From: Entonaema liquescens
Taxonomy: Eukaryota > Ascomycota > Sordariomycetes > Xylariales > Xylariaceae
DNA: 64,000 nucleotides
NCBI GenBank assembly: GCA_902805475.1
Contig: CADCSX010000009.1
Location: forward strand, 1,364,001 to 1,428,000
Reading direction: 5' to 3'
The notes under the pieces were generated by a model that was not told where the DNA came from, made no database searches, and was given only the letters and a program-made list of their open reading frames with translations. The position numbers were made by a program, and so were the translations under genes. How positions within the stretch are numbered: position 1 is the first letter of the stretch; each line of letters opens with the position of its first letter. Below are positions 34,367 through 48,320 of the stretch, piece by piece.

Positions 34367-37300
34367 CATCGAAATAGTTGCCCTTCTACTTGTCGATCAT
34401 CCGAATTCGTGTTGCGGGGACCCTTGGGGCGACACCGATTGACGTATGGAGCCATACTTGCATGACGTCGACGTAAACCAGGGGTGCCTGATCACCGACG
34501 ATTCGCAATCGACATGTTCTGATGTTTGATAGGATTGTCAATTCTATGAATTCTGGGGTAGCACAGATGATTCGTCGACTACACAGCTCTAGCAGCTGAA
34601 AGGCTATCTCGGCCCGGGTTAGGTTGCATCGATTTAAGGAGCTGCCATCAACAGCTTAAGCTATGTTTATCATCCCTTAAACTATCAATATTGACGTATG
34701 CACAGCAGAAGCTAGACGTTTCAGCTAAGGTGTATCTGGAAGCTCCCAGAGAGATAATTGGATACAAAAGGTGTGCAAATGCAATACGAATTCAACTACA
34801 TGCCTGCCCAGGCACATATAAGATCGTGGCTGAGTGGCATTTGCCGAAGCTTTTTGTTAGCGTACAACAGCAGTTAGGCAGGCTGTGATCGAAAACAATG
34901 CTGATTTCCCGACCATGCGGCTTTCCGTAGTCTCCGGAGTTAAGAATAACATGATTAAAGTGTAAGGGACTTTGCCGTGTATAGAAAATAGGTGAAGTAA
35001 CAATGAAGCTGAATCGATATGGCATCGAAAACTCAATTCAAATATAATGAAGCAGCTCATATGATAGCCAATGTTGTATTATTTTACCTGTCTGTAGGTA
35101 CTAATACTTTCTTCACCGCCCCCAAGAAGCTGACGGTTTGTCGATCCCTTGGCCTCGTGTTGGTACGGTGTCTATGTTGTAGCATTTAACACTGTATAGA
35201 TCCTTGTCGTGTTAACTATCACGACATCGAAGCCCGTTCTTGGCTTTACATTAGCAACAATACAAAGTTAATACGTGATATGTTGGCCGCCTTTTCAACA
35301 ACTCTACTAACACTTTTTATGCTGCTTAAGGTCCTGTTACAATTGAATACTATCTTAAATTTTGGCTTAGCCAGTTATGTTACTTCGTTGATTCGCGAAT
35401 CTATACGATACTTAAGCAGCCCTACATTAGAATCAGCGGGACACGTAACTTTTTTCCATTTCTGTACTACGAGCACGCGACTCAAACCACAGCCCCCGAT
35501 TTCCACTTGCCGAGACTACGCGTGTTCATTCATTCCGCCCGATAGATACACTTTCTCGGTAATACATTAGTAGATTACTAGTTGGCGTATATGCGTTTAG
35601 TTGTATTATTGAGACTATGACCTGACTTGACAACGCCTTTCGGCCATTGAGTGTCTAGTGGAGGCTTTTTATAAATTATATTAAATTGGTTTTCGATGGA
35701 CTTTTCGATAGTGAACTGGGCAACGACGATGTAGTATGCGTAGACTAACCTATGTAGGTACCTACCTTAGGTACGTAATATTGCATACAAAACACTTCTT
35801 GAGGTGTTCTGTTATCCATGTCATCGCCTTCTCTACCCATATGGAAGACCAAGCCTGAATAAGACTATCAGTTAGTATAACTCAAAGGTTTCACTTCAGA
35901 TATAGTAAGAATCAATGGATCACGGCAATAGTGATTATCCTTAATCACCAGACGCGTATACCTTTCTACACCACCCAGCTCAATATATTCAAGGATTGGT
36001 TAAACAGTCATAGGTAGTGCATATGGATTTATAGGTGTGTCGCGACTATCCATTGCGATTCCAAGATCTCACCATAAGATCTCTTAGTTCGTATGACCAC
36101 CTAGGTAGATTAGAAATAGGCAGTTTATATACTTACTAGCTGACTAAGCTCATGATACGATGTAGGTATTGATCCATAGAGCTACCCCGAGGTTAAATCC
36201 GACTGCGTAGTATCTTGATCTTGAATAGGAGGTTCTGCCCAGTTGACAAGGAATAGGGGAGGTGATGACCAAGACAGCTCGGTGGGCGTAAAGAGCTTGA
36301 TTATTCCAAATAGTCCGGTGAGAATACTCTAGATACTATGAGATAGCGACTGGAGGCCCTGAAGTTACCTATCCGGCCAGCAGTAGAGTCTCTACATCCA
36401 AGCCTTGCCCAGACTTGACCATCTGGGGAAGCCATGCATGTCATTTCTTCCTGTGTAACACGCCGCTGCACATGTGGAGTTGTAGGGCAGCGCTTTTCCG
36501 CCGACGAGCCGACGAACCTTTATAAGATGCGTGCGGAACCCCTGGGGATACAGCGACAGACCCGTCTCCCAAGAAAATTGGCAAAGGGGCGTCTATTACA
36601 GGCAATGATGCTATGTTAGATTGCATTTTAGAAAAGCTTTAGTGACATAAGTGTATCTATCACTCGATAGTCTGGGGAGTTTATGGTTTAAGACATGATG
36701 TCGAAAATATTTCCCTTTCGTCTAGATATAAGACGCATCTTCCTAGGTACTAAATCTGCTTTTTCATCTTGCAACTAGCATAAAAAAAGACATTTGGTAA
36801 AGCAATGGTCGAATGAAAAGCCACCTAGCTTTTCTGCAACACAATGTTCTGTCGGATGTCCTCGGATATTAGTCTTGTTCAGCCGCACATGACGTATTCC
36901 TCGCGATGAATTGCGTTGTTTATAAGCCAAGACTTGATAGCCCTACTTGTCAGCAGCCACACTTAGCATATTCCTATCCTGAGACCTGGCAGTGCCATTA
37001 GCTTCGATTTCAAAGCTAGATTATGAGTATCTTAAAATCATGCTTTGGCGAAAAGGGTTTAACATCTTCTAGATAGGCACACTTCCGAATATAGCACATG
37101 CCCCTCTCTCGTGGCGCCAGGATAGTTCGGCGACGTGTGCTTGAGTACCGTAAGGCCCAATTGTATTTTGAGTGCTGTAGTCGGGCGCTTATAACAACGT
37201 TCGTCGGGCTTCATGGATGAATCGCCCCTCGTTCTCCGATTAGTCGATCGTGGCTGTGCGACACTCACGATTAAGTTCTCTTGGCCCCTCGGTGGCTTGA

Positions 37301-37667
37301 TCGCTTATAGACAATGCCAATTTCCCTTCCTGGGCAGATGTCCTTCACCTGATGCTCTCCACCGAACCCGGCTAGGTGTCCGCCTCAGCGCGAGCTGAAC
37401 GGGTTGACGCCTTAAAGCACACGTCAACGCAGTCTAGTCCAAATTATCTACTTTAGATAGTCTTCGCCCTGTGAATGAAACCCGGCTTTCGCTCTCCCAT
37501 GAGTCTTTTTTCCTCTTACTTAGGAACTAGCGCGCCAAGGAGTTCTGTAGTTAGCATCATGAGGCCTCATATTTGTTATATATTGTAATGTGCAGAGCTT
37601 TCATAAGTTGGCGCGTGTCTAAGATCCATTCCGTCCCGAGCGTCTTCCAGCAAAGCCATATCGGTAT
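34367..37667. other. 3.3-kb stretch without a recognisable gene
   Basis: Normal composition but no frame over 100 codons with coding character. The longest (35280-35570, 96 codons) begins hydrophobic and then becomes random. Dispersed AGGTACCTACCTTAGGTAC-type motifs lie near 35752-35775 and 36100. It may hold decayed sequence or regulatory DNA for the flanking genes; I cannot assign anything. Confidence 0.5.
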
Positions 37668-40385
37668 ATGCATTATTTCACAATGCCTTTACTCCATAGT
37701 CCATTTCTATGGCTTTCTATCTTGTGGCTACATTTGGCCACTTGCCTACTTGACATCCGCAACTCGTCAACCGACCTTGTTCCCGTCTATCAACCTTACC
37801 TTTCGAACCTTAGACAGCCCCCTGCAATCTTCAACCCGGCTTTGGGTGGGCAGGATTGGCGTATGTGTTGTAACTTGGTTGTTAACGAAAGTCTCGTCAT
37901 TGAAAATAACACACTCTATATTCGGCCGGGACAGACTTTCTTTACGGGTACAATAAACGATCTTGAAGAGTTCCCTAGGTTTCCTTGCGGCGCAACTTAC
38001 AATGGGACCCTGGCAGCACCTCATCAACAATTCTGGATGCCCTATTCGTGGTGCTACAACCATTGCCCTGGATGGCCGGTCACAAAGGCAGACGATCTCG
38101 GAAAATGGTTAAAACCCCTAATTGCATTCATCCTCCCGTCGCTCATTTTCTGCCTCAACGTCCCCCGCCGCCGACGGCTTGACCTACCAACCAGATTATT
38201 CTCTGGTGGATCTATTGACATATCAGACCTGCCCCTGTTCGTCATTAAAGTCCCGCTCGCTTCACTGATTGTTACACTAGACATTATTATTTGGACATGC
38301 GTCGTCTTCTCAGTGGCTGGTCCGATGATCACATCGGGCATTTACGAGGCGCTTCTCGACGCTCGGATCTTGTCGTATCTAGAAAGCCGAAGTAAAGAGA
38401 ACTCTCTTTCTGCCAAGGAGAAAGCTCATACTCTTCTTTCGATCTTAATCGGTAACCTCGATATCCAGGCTTGGCGCTCGAGCAGCTTATTCGTACATAA
38501 TATTCCTGGGGGCGTCTTTCGAAGAAAACCCAGTACCCAACACATCGAACTAGGGGTAGAACCCCCGCGGCCGCTGGAATTCATTACACCAATACACTCT
38601 CATGATGCCAGTACTTCGAATACTCCAACAGAAATTGCTCCAGTAGCGCGGTTTAGGCAGTTGTCGTATAGTGTCCAGCAACATAGAAACATTATTGCTA
38701 TTAAATGGCGACTGTTGGCTATGCTGGACTCGCAAATTAGTTTCGGTACTTCAGCTGGTGCCCCAGTTTTATTTTATATTGCGTCTTTCATTTGGTCGGT
38801 ATATGAAGTTCGTGAAGAACTAGGTTCCTAGTAAGTTGCGTCCCCATCCCCTATCCGTCACGCCTAACCCCCCAAATATTAACGTCTATCAATAGTGTCA
38901 CAGCTCACCAATTGGCAGCTGGAATGTTCTGGATGACGATACCTCATGTCGCCCTCGTTAGCTGCCTTCTTCTCGCTGGGAACAACCCGAATATATGGCA
39001 GAATGCTGTCGCTGGTTCCTTATTCGCATCCGAACCCATTACCCCTAAGAGTTCTCCGAGATTGGGAGACAATGATCCCGAATGGGGTTCTAGTGGAGAT
39101 CGAAATTCAGATAGCACGGATTCTGTTTCAAAAGACCCAAAGGCCATCAGATATACTAGATCGGTCACATCTAGATTTGTGAATCGTATCTTTGGATTAG
39201 CTTACAAAGAGTCTACATTTAAACCAGCATGGATGTGGAACAGGGGATCCAACAAAGCCATGTGGATTGAGAAGCTTGGTGAAGAATACCAGTACCTTCG
39301 GGGTATGCGTGAGGAAGTGTTGGACAAAAACTTCAAAAGAGATCTGTGGACCTCGGGATTTTATGGATTTACCCTTTACTTCGTACCGACATTCTTCAGT
39401 GTGCTAGTCAGGTATTGTCTCCAGCACCTGATACCCCGTATAGCCGCTTGCTAATCATCTCAAAGCTATACTACTCCTCGACCTGGATTCGGCTGTCGCT
39501 CGCTTCTGGTGTTTGCTGTCAGGGGTCTAAGGATAGCTAGTCAGAATTAGGGATAGATCTACAGTACATATCATATATAAAGGGCGCTCCGCGCCCTCGC
39601 TACTAGTTAGGAGGTTAAGCGTTAATAGATCACCATTACTATCTGCTACCACACAGCAGCCACGCTGCTGCTTCCTGTATTCACTCTACGTATGACCTCA
39701 CTCACGGGCTCATCTCTGACATTTGCCTACGGCATATCACAATTGATCCTTCAGTTGTTGTGGTTGTTACGTTGGTATTTCTCTAAGCGTGGCACGCTAA
39801 GGAATAAAAACAACACCTTGTATGCCGTTGTGAAGTCAATTTCGATTTATCTATGGTACTTCCTATTTTTATTTGCAATATTCTTAGGAGCTTTCACCAG
39901 TATTGGTGGGACAAGTAAGTCAATCTTGCGAGAGTATGCCAGCTCTAGCTATTATACGTAACACTAACATTTGCGCAGTATTTGTACTTACAAATGTCTT
40001 GACCAATTGTTTCTGTGCAGTTCCAGTATGTCAACCGTATTACCCCTGAAAACATGATACTAATAAACCCACGCCATAGGCTAAGTACTGGTGGGATCGT
40101 TGGACGAATCCCGAAGCGCTCATATTCGTCGACGATTCTACGTGGGAACAATTATACTATGCCGAGAAGTGGTGGTTTCCGGCTGGTGTAGTTGGTGTTG
40201 TATTCATGACATTTGTCGCATATATCGGGTGGTGGTATCAACGAAGTTTACGCCAGCGCTACTGCGACTTGGTGGACAAGATTGATCATGTTAACGAGTT
40301 AGAATCTGAAGCTGAAGAGGGATCAGATATTGTTGGCGACCGTATTAGGGAGCCTGCCCTTACCATCCCTGATTATGACCGATAA
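37668..40385 (+). pseudogene. Large fungal membrane-protein gene broken by a solo LTR
   Basis: Coding pieces 37668-38830, 38896-39411, 39466-39516, then after the insertion 39727-39914, 39979-40025 and 40080-40385. Introns are 65, 54, 64 and 54 bp with good GTAAGT/GTATTG/GTAAGT/GTATGT donors and CTAAT/CTAAC branch sites, and all phases agree. Without the insert the frame would be 756 residues. The product has a signal peptide, an N-glycosylation-rich, Cys-containing outer domain (PYSWCYNHCPGWP), and several membrane helices. The 205-bp insert at 39517-39721 adds an in-frame TAG at 39548-39550, twelve codons past the junction, removing at least three C-terminal helices. Everything else is intact, so inactivation is recent. 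It resembles a conserved fungal membrane-protein family whose function I do not know. Confidence 0.85.
39517..39721 (+). mobile_element. Solo LTR, 205 bp, with perfect TTTGC target duplication
   Basis: Begins TGTCAGGGG and ends CTCTGACA, so has the canonical TG...CA termini in a short inverted TGTCA/TGACA. TTTGC stands at both 39512-39516 and 39722-39726. It is the same family and exact length as the LTRs at 40929-41133 and 48321-48525, but without RIP-type changes: it has GGGCGCTCCGCGCCC where the mutated copies are A/T-richer. The lone LTR implies LTR-LTR recombination that removed the interior. Confidence 0.93.
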
Positions 40386-40928
40386 AAAGCAACGTAGTTT
40401 GCGAGTTCTATGGATATTAAGCTCACTACATTAGCTGCTGTACCGGTATGAGTGGTTAAGAGACTGATGATCGGGTACAGTACCAGGTATCTCAGTAAGA
40501 ACGTATATATGGGTCAGGCCTGCCTTGTCATTTACTAATATATAAGCTTATCTACCTAGGTAACCAACCAAATAACCCATACCGCCAATATACTGTAATA
40601 TGTTTTATTCTGCCAAACCTCACCTACTACAACTTATAGATAGACCTTGTTCATATGAAAACGTTAGCACACAACGACGCAAACATACTATCATAAATAC
40701 CTAGGTGTCACGAGGCAAACCAGAAGGTGAGGACACAACTTCGTTATTCCGCAAGGAACTCTAACCAAGGTAACTCTGAAGTCAGAACTATACATACAAA
40801 ACAGCTTCTTTGTTCTAAGGGGGTCTCAAGTGAGACCCGCTCGACCGAACATCCCTAAGGATGTGGCGGACATATTAGATAATAAAGACGAAGATGAGGA
40901 AGAAGAACAGGTGGTTAGATAGGCCAAA
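40386..40928. other. 3' flank of the broken gene, then left part of an older element
   Basis: Ordinary spacer up to about 40790. From there a frame (VRPARPNIPKDVADILDN, then an acidic EDEEEEQVV run) continues to the edge of the RIP-mutated retrotransposon at 40928 and appears to resume after its right end at 48526. Confidence 0.5.
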
Positions 40929-41133
40929 TGTCAGGGATTTAAGGATAGCTAGTTAGAATTAAGGATAAATTTATAATATATATTATATATAAAAGGCGTT
41001 TCGTACCTTTATTATTAATTAAGAAGTTAAACGTTAATAAATTACCATTATTATTTATTACCACATAGTAACCACGTTATTATTTTTTATATTTATTTTA
41101 TATATAATTTTATTCACGGGTTTATTTTTAACA
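40929..41133 (+). repeat. 5' LTR of the chromovirus-type element
   Basis: Colinear with the unmutated solo LTR at 39517-39721 over all 205 bp without gaps; the differences are essentially transitions, both C-to-T and G-to-A. Starts TGTCAGGGA and ends TTTTTAACA. Confidence 0.9.
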
Positions 41134-43249
41134 ATTTAATATTTTTACCCATTAACATAAACCATTTATTAAAAACAACGTAATATTTAAATTAATAAAA
41201 AAAAATAACTTAATTAATAAAAAATCAAATAATTATAATAAATATGATATTATTTAATAATATAATAATAAATACGTTACAAATACTTAATAATTAATTA
41301 ATAAATAACGTAAATTTTACATTAATAAAATTAATATTAATAATTTTATTAATAATTTTATAATAAAATAACGTTAATTTCGAAACTTTTATAAATTAAA
41401 AACTTAATAAATAATTATAAAAATTAAAAAAGTAATATAAAAAAAAAAAAAAATCGAATAATTAACGGTTTTAAAAAAAAATTATAACTTTATTACAAGT
41501 TACAAAAAAGAAAAACTAAAAAAAAACAATTATAATAAAAACTTAATATTATATAAATTTTCTTTTTTAAATATATAATATAAAAAGAAAAAAAACAAAA
41601 TGAAAATAAAGTTAATTATTTTTATTATTAAATTAAAAATACGGTTTTTTTTAAATTATTATTAAATAAATTTAAAAAAAATAACGTTTGTAATAACTTG
41701 TTTAATAAAAAAAATTATATAATGATAATATTATTATTTTAATACCGAATGAAAAAGATTAAAAAAATATATTTAAAAAAAAATAAAAAAATAACTTTAA
41801 AATATAATCGGAAATAAAAATATATAAGTTTTTAACACATTTATAATAATATAAAAATTTTGCTAAAAAGTTAATAAATTATTTATTTTTTTTTTAAACA
41901 AATATAAAATATTAAAAATAAAAAATTTAAAATATTACTTTAAAAAAATAAAAGTATTTAATTTATTAATTCGTTTTATTTTAAAATTAAAAATAAAATA
42001 TATTAAAAATTCCATCTTAAAAATTAAAAATAAATTAAAAAGTTAAATTAAATCGTTTAAATTTATTATATAAAAATAAAAAAAAAAAAATAAAAAAATA
42101 AAAAAAATAAAAAAAAGAAAAAAACCAAAAAAAGGATAATTAATAAATAAATTACGAATATATTATTTAAATAATTATTTAAAATTAAAATAAAATAATT
42201 TTTTTAATAAAAATTAAATATATAATTAGTTTACCATTTACCCGTAATAATTTAAAAAATATGTTTTATATGGAAAATAAAGATATTTTAAATATAATTG
42301 TTTTAAAATAATATATTAAAAATGTAATGGTTTAAGATATTTAATAAACCATTACTTAAAAAAGAAAAATAAAAAAATAATAAAAAATATAAATTAAATA
42401 TTAATATTAAATAAAAAAGCGTAAAATTTATAATAAAAGTTTATTTTGATTTATATTAAATTTGAAATAATGGTAAAATTATAAATAAAACATAAATAAA
42501 TTATTTTATAAATTTTAATAAATATAAAAATAAATTTTAATTTAATTTAAATAAAATATATATCTTTAATAGTAATAATAAAGTTTTTATTAAGAAAAAA
42601 TTTAAAAGGTTTTTTTAAAATAAATAAAACGTTAATTTAGTGTTTTACGTTTATAAAAATAAAAAATAATTAAAATATTACTTATAATATCTTTAACGAA
42701 ATAAAAATGGTAAATTAAAACTTTAATTACAACGTTATTTTAAAAATGTTTTAATTTATAAATGTTAACGTAATTTTAAAAAAATAATATTAAAAATGGT
42801 ATTATTGTATTAATATAATAAAAATTTATTTAATATTAAAGAAAAAAAAAATTTAAAAAAGTTTTTAAAAAAGTAAAAAAGATAATTATATTAATGTTAA
42901 AAATAATAAAAAGAATTAATATTTACAAGTAATATTTTAATTTATGGGAAAGTAGTGGCGAAGTTATAATCTCGTTTAAATATAAAAAATATATAAAAAT
43001 TTTCGATATTTTTAAAATTTTTATTTTTTCGGAATATTAATAATAAAACCATTTTATTAACTTTAAAAAAAAGAAAAACCTTTTATTTAAATTAATATAT
43101 TTTTTAACAAAAACAAAATTAAAAAAATTAAAAAAATATATAAATAACATTTTATAAAAAAGATAAATATAATTATTTAAAAATTTTATTAATGTTTTAA
43201 TATTATTTATTTTTAAATTAAATGGTAAATTATAATTATGTATAAATTA

Positions 43250-43620
43250 TAAAAAATTTAATAAGGTTATTTATAAGGATAAGATAGTTTTATTATTAAT
43301 TAATGAGATTTTAAATAAGTTATTTAAAATAAAACATTTTACGAAATTAAATTTAAAAAACGCGTATTATTAATTACGTATTTATAAAGGAAATAAATGA
43401 AAAATGGTGTTTTAAACGAAATATAAATATTTTAAATATTTTATAATATTATTTAAATTATTTCACGTTTTAATATCGTTTTAAAATTACATTAATTATA
43501 TATTTATAAGTTTAATAAATATAATATGTATAATTTATTTTAATAATATTTTAATTTATTTAAAAGATAAAGAATAATATATTTAAAATATCCGTAATAT
43601 TTTAATTTAATTATAAAAGT
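43250..43620 (+). pseudogene. Reverse transcriptase remnant of the chromovirus-type element
   Basis: A plus-strand frame reads LINEILNKL...FTKLNLKNAYY...KM from about 43290, the palm fingers order of gypsy reverse transcriptase, and later IIYFNNILIYLKDKE near 43530-43570, where the catalytic Tyr-Phe-Asp-Asp box now has two Asn codons. Several stops interrupt it. Confidence 0.8.
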
Positions 43621-43949
43621 AAAAATTATATATTAATTTTTAAAAATATAAATTTTATATAGTAAAAGTAACATTTTTTAACTTTATAATTATAACCGAA
43701 AAAATAAAAATGGATTAAAATAAAGTATTTATAATTATAAAATGGCTATAATTTATTAACGTTTATAATATATAAACGTTTTTAAATTTTATAAATTTTT
43801 ATAAAAAATTTATTAAAAATTATTTAAAATTAATTGTTTTATTAATAAATTTATTAAAAAATAATAAATAATTTAATTTTAAATTAAATAAAAAAGTAAT
43901 AAAAATGTTTAAAATTTTAAAAAAAAAATTTATAAAAACCTTTATATTT

Positions 43950-44170
43950 AAATATTTTAACATATAATTATTTATAAAATTAAAAATAAATATTTTATAA
44001 TAGGTAATTAAAGTAATATTATTTTAGAAATATAATAATAAATGGTATTTTATAGTTTTTACGTTAAAGAAATTATAAAAAATTAAGGTAAATTATGTAA
44101 TGTTTAATACGAAAATATTAATAATAAATAATGTATTTAAAAAATAAAAATATTATTTAATTTACTTATT
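43950..44170 (+). pseudogene. RNase H remnant of the chromovirus-type element
   Basis: Between reverse transcriptase and integrase a plus-strand frame near 44025-44060 reads ILF*KYNNKWYFIVF, matching the conserved 'L.Q...KWHPIAF' region of gypsy RNase H after RIP-type changes. Positions are approximate. Confidence 0.55.
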
Positions 44171-44864
44171 AAAAATAATAGAAATAATTATTAACCATTT
44201 AAATTTATAATATTTAATAAATAAACCAAAATTAAATAATAAATAAATTTAATAAATAAAAGAATTAATAAATTTTAATTTTTAAATTATATATAAATTA
44301 AAAATTTTAAATTTAATTAATAATATATCGTAGTAATTAAACCACATAAACATAAAAGAAAAAAATAAAATTAAATAAAATATATTATTAAAGTTTTAAA
44401 AGAAATTTTAAAATAATTAAAAAGTATTTTAATTAATAATTAATAATTTAAATATATATAAATAAAAAGTAATTATAAAAATACGTACTTTATTATTAAA
44501 TATGTGTAATATTAAAAGAAAAATATTATTAAAGTTTTTAAAAAAGTTTAAAAATAGTTAAAAAATTTTAATAACGATAAATAATAACGGCGTAACCGAA
44601 GTAAAAAATAAAAAAAATTAATTAACGTTTCGTAAATATAAGTATATATTAATAATTTTAAAAAATACTAAGGATTTAGGTGTATTATTTTTAAAAGAAA
44701 TATATAAAAAACAAATATTTAATAAATATATTTAATTAAGAATTTAATAATAATAAAAAAACCGTAATATAATTATACCATTTTAAATAAAAGAAAATAA
44801 ATTATTAAAGTTTAAAGGTAAAATATATATTTTTTTAATGTTAAAAAAAAAATATTATATAATT

Positions 44865-45340
44865 GCCACGATGTGGCGTTATTAAGTTATTAAAAAATCG
44901 TAAAAATGATTTAATAAATTATAAATTATTATTATTAAAATGGTTTAAAGAAAAATGTAAAATATTATATAAATATTTATATTATATATTAAAAAATTAA
45001 AGTACGAAGATATTTATTTTATAATGAATTAAGTTTTTTATTTATATTTAATAATTTGAGTAAAAAAATTTTATTTAATTTTATTATTAAATTATTAACG
45101 TTTTTAATATAAATGGGAAAAAATTGTAATAGTATATTAATGGTTATTAATAAATTTTTTAAATATGCGTTATATATATTTGTAATAAAAAAATTTATAA
45201 TTTTAAATTTAATGGATATATTTTTTAAATATGTTTTTAAATATATAAATTTATTAAAAGAAATTGTTTTTAATAAAGGATTATTATTTATAAATAAATT
45301 TTGGTTAATATTTTATTATAAATTTATAATGATCCGATAA
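44865..45340 (+). pseudogene. Integrase remnant of the chromovirus-type element
   Basis: The clearest relic in the element: an uninterrupted frame at 45113-45340 keeps the integrase core spacing (SILMVINKFFKYALYI...FKYVFKYINLLKEIVFNKG...FINKFW). The second catalytic aspartate, in the position before Arg-Gly in the family, is Asn here. Upstream, near 44865, the zinc-binding region is traceable but broken. Confidence 0.82.
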
Positions 45341-45959
45341 TTAAATATGTTATTTTACTTATAAATAAACGGATAAATTAAATATTAAAATTAAAATTTA
45401 AAATATTATTTATAAATTTTTTGTAATTATAAATAAAGTGATTAAGTTGAAAAATTAATGTTAATCGAATAAATATATAATATCTTAATATATTTAACGT
45501 ATAAATAAACTTTAACGTATATTTATATAAGTTTTTAATTTAAGGGTTTTATTGATTTAATAGCGTTGTGATTTGGAAAAAACGCGTAAAAAAACGTAAA
45601 AATAATTGAAAAAATACATAAAATAAAGTTTGTTACGGTTAAATTATTTAAAATGTTAAATAAAATATATATAAAATAATATAATAAAAAACGGTTTAAA
45701 TAAATATTTAAGAAAAGGAATAAAGTTTTAATATTTATAAAATATATAAATTAAAAGTAATTTAATAAAAAATTAACGGATAAATATTTAAGTTTATTTA
45801 AAATAATTAAAATAATAAGAAAATACGATATAATTTATAAATTAAAATTATTTATATGTTATAAAATATACGATGTATTTAATATAAATTATTTAAAATT
45901 ATATATTGAAAAATTTAGCGAAAAATTAACGGAATAATTAATTATATTAATGGATAATA

Positions 45960-46090
45960 ACGAATTTACTGTAAAAGTAATTTTAAAATATAAAAAATTA
46001 AAAAAAAAATAAATAATATTTAATTAAATAATTAAGTTATAATAATATTAATAATTTTTAGGAAAAAGTTAAGGATATTTTAAAAAAGTT
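45960..46090 (+). pseudogene. Chromodomain-like remnant at the end of pol
   Basis: A frame with EFTVKVILKYKKLKKK followed after a stop by YLIK*LSYNNINNF*EKVKDI matches the chromodomain layout (E.EVE.IL...., YLVKW.GY....WE...), with stops exactly where Trp is expected. This is what places the element among chromoviruses. Confidence 0.7.
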
Positions 46091-48320
46091 AAAGGTTATA
46101 TACGAATAAAAATTATAAAATAAAAAAAAAATTATAAAAATTTAACATTAATATTAATTTTTAATATTAATTAACAAGTTTATTATAAATTAAACATTAT
46201 TTAAAAAAAAAATAAAAAAAATTTTTTTAATTTTAAAATTAAAATTTTATTTTTTGGGATTATAATTTTATAAAAAGTTAGTTACGGAATTATATATAAA
46301 AAAGATATTATTTATTATAACATAAAAATGAATAAAATAAATAAAAGTATTACGTATTTTATTTAAAATAAATATATTACGGGCAAATTATAATTTTATT
46401 TTTTTAATAATTTTAATTAAACGTTTTTTACGATTTAGTTTTATAATGTAACAATTTTGTTTTACATAAATATTATTTTCGTTTCGCGTTTATTTTATAA
46501 TATTTAAAGTTTTTTTTAAATTATTTTAAATTTAAATAACGGTATTTTAAAAAAGTTAATAAAAAATAAATAAAAATAAAAAAGTTAAAATTATAAATTT
46601 ATTAAATGAAAATTAAGATATTATTAAGTAATTAATTATATTTTTTTAATAATTTTTTTAATTTCGTTATAAATAAGGTTATAAAATTTTTTTATTTTAT
46701 TATAACGTTAATATTTAATTAAAATATTTAAGTGGTAACGGATTAATAAAAAATAAAAGTAAATAGGGAAATAAATATATTAATAGTAAATACATAATAT
46801 ATTTTTTTAATATTAGGTTTTTAATAAATATATATATAATAATAATGTTAATAAATCATTAAATATAATTGATTAAATATGATAAAAGTGATATAAAAAG
46901 GAAAAAAATAAAATTAAAATAGAAAAAATAATAAAGTAATTATATATTAAATATTATATTTATATAAAATGGATATATTTACGAAATAAAGAATTTATTA
47001 TAAAATAATATAATTTATTCCCGAAATAAAAAAAGTAAATAATAATATAAATTTATTTTTAATAAAATAATTATTTATTAATTATAAATTATAAATAACG
47101 TATAAAATAATATAAAATATAAAAATATTAAAGGAAAATTAATAAAAAATATTTTAATTATTATTTAATTCGTTAATTTTATTATTAGCTTTTATATTAA
47201 CATTTTTATTAAAATTATTATTATTATTTTTAATTTTATTATTACTTTTTATTTAAAATATATTTTAATATTATAAAATAGTAAATTAATAAATAAATTA
47301 GATGAAATAATAATAAAATATTTATTAATAATTTTTTTATACGTAGTAAAAAATTGATTTAAAAAATTAATTATTATTTATTAAATAATTAATAAAACTT
47401 TAAAAACATAAATAATTTATTTAATTATTTAAATAACTTATTTTATAACCCGAGTTATGTAATTTTAAAATAATAAGCGACGTTTTTAATTTTCCGTTGT
47501 TTTTTTATTAATAACTTTAATAAAATAAATGGTAAAAAATTACTTTTTATTTTTTTTATTTTAAAAAGTTTTTTTTATTTAGATTTAAACGTTATAAATT
47601 TTTAATTATTAAATAACAAGTTAATTGTAAATTAATAAATAATACATAAAAGTAAATTTATAATAATAATATTATTATATATATTTAAAAAATATTAAAA
47701 ATTTATTTTACGAAATTTTAAAATATTAATGGGTTAATAAGATATATAAATAAGTAAAATAAAGTAAAAATAAAAAAAAAAATTATATTATTATAAATTT
47801 TATTTTAACAATAATAATAAGTATATTTAATTAATGTGGTTATTTAATAAATTAATAATTATTGTTTAAAAAACGAAAAAATACGTTAAATATATAATTA
47901 TTTTTTTTATAATAACGTAATAGTTGTTTTTTTTAATTTTTTTAAATTATAAAAAAAGTTAAATAATAATAATAAAAAATAAAATAAAAAATTATAATAA
48001 TAATATAAGTAACGAAATAATAATTATATTAATATTAAAAATAATAAATGGAAAATAATAATAAAAAAAATAATATAATTATTATTAAGAAATAATGTAA
48101 AAAAAATAATAAAAAAAAAGTAATAATATATATGTAAAAAATTAACATTAAAAACAAAAGAATTATAAAATAATTTATGTTATTTTTATAAAATTCTTAT
48201 AAAAAACGTAAATATTTTATTTGAATTTATTAAATATTTCCGGCGTTATTATAATTATTTTATAATAATAAAAATAATATATTATTTTTAAAAATAAAAA
48301 TATTTAAAAAGAGGAAATTT

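Noticed and set aside
35280..35570. 96-codon frame starting with a hydrophobic stretch
   Set aside because: A signal-peptide-like start alone is weak; the remainder is not gene-like and no flanking exons fit.
41134..43250. gag gene of the chromovirus-type element
   Set aside because: Expected by position, but the sequence is too degraded for any recognisable gag motif, so it is not annotated as a separate feature.
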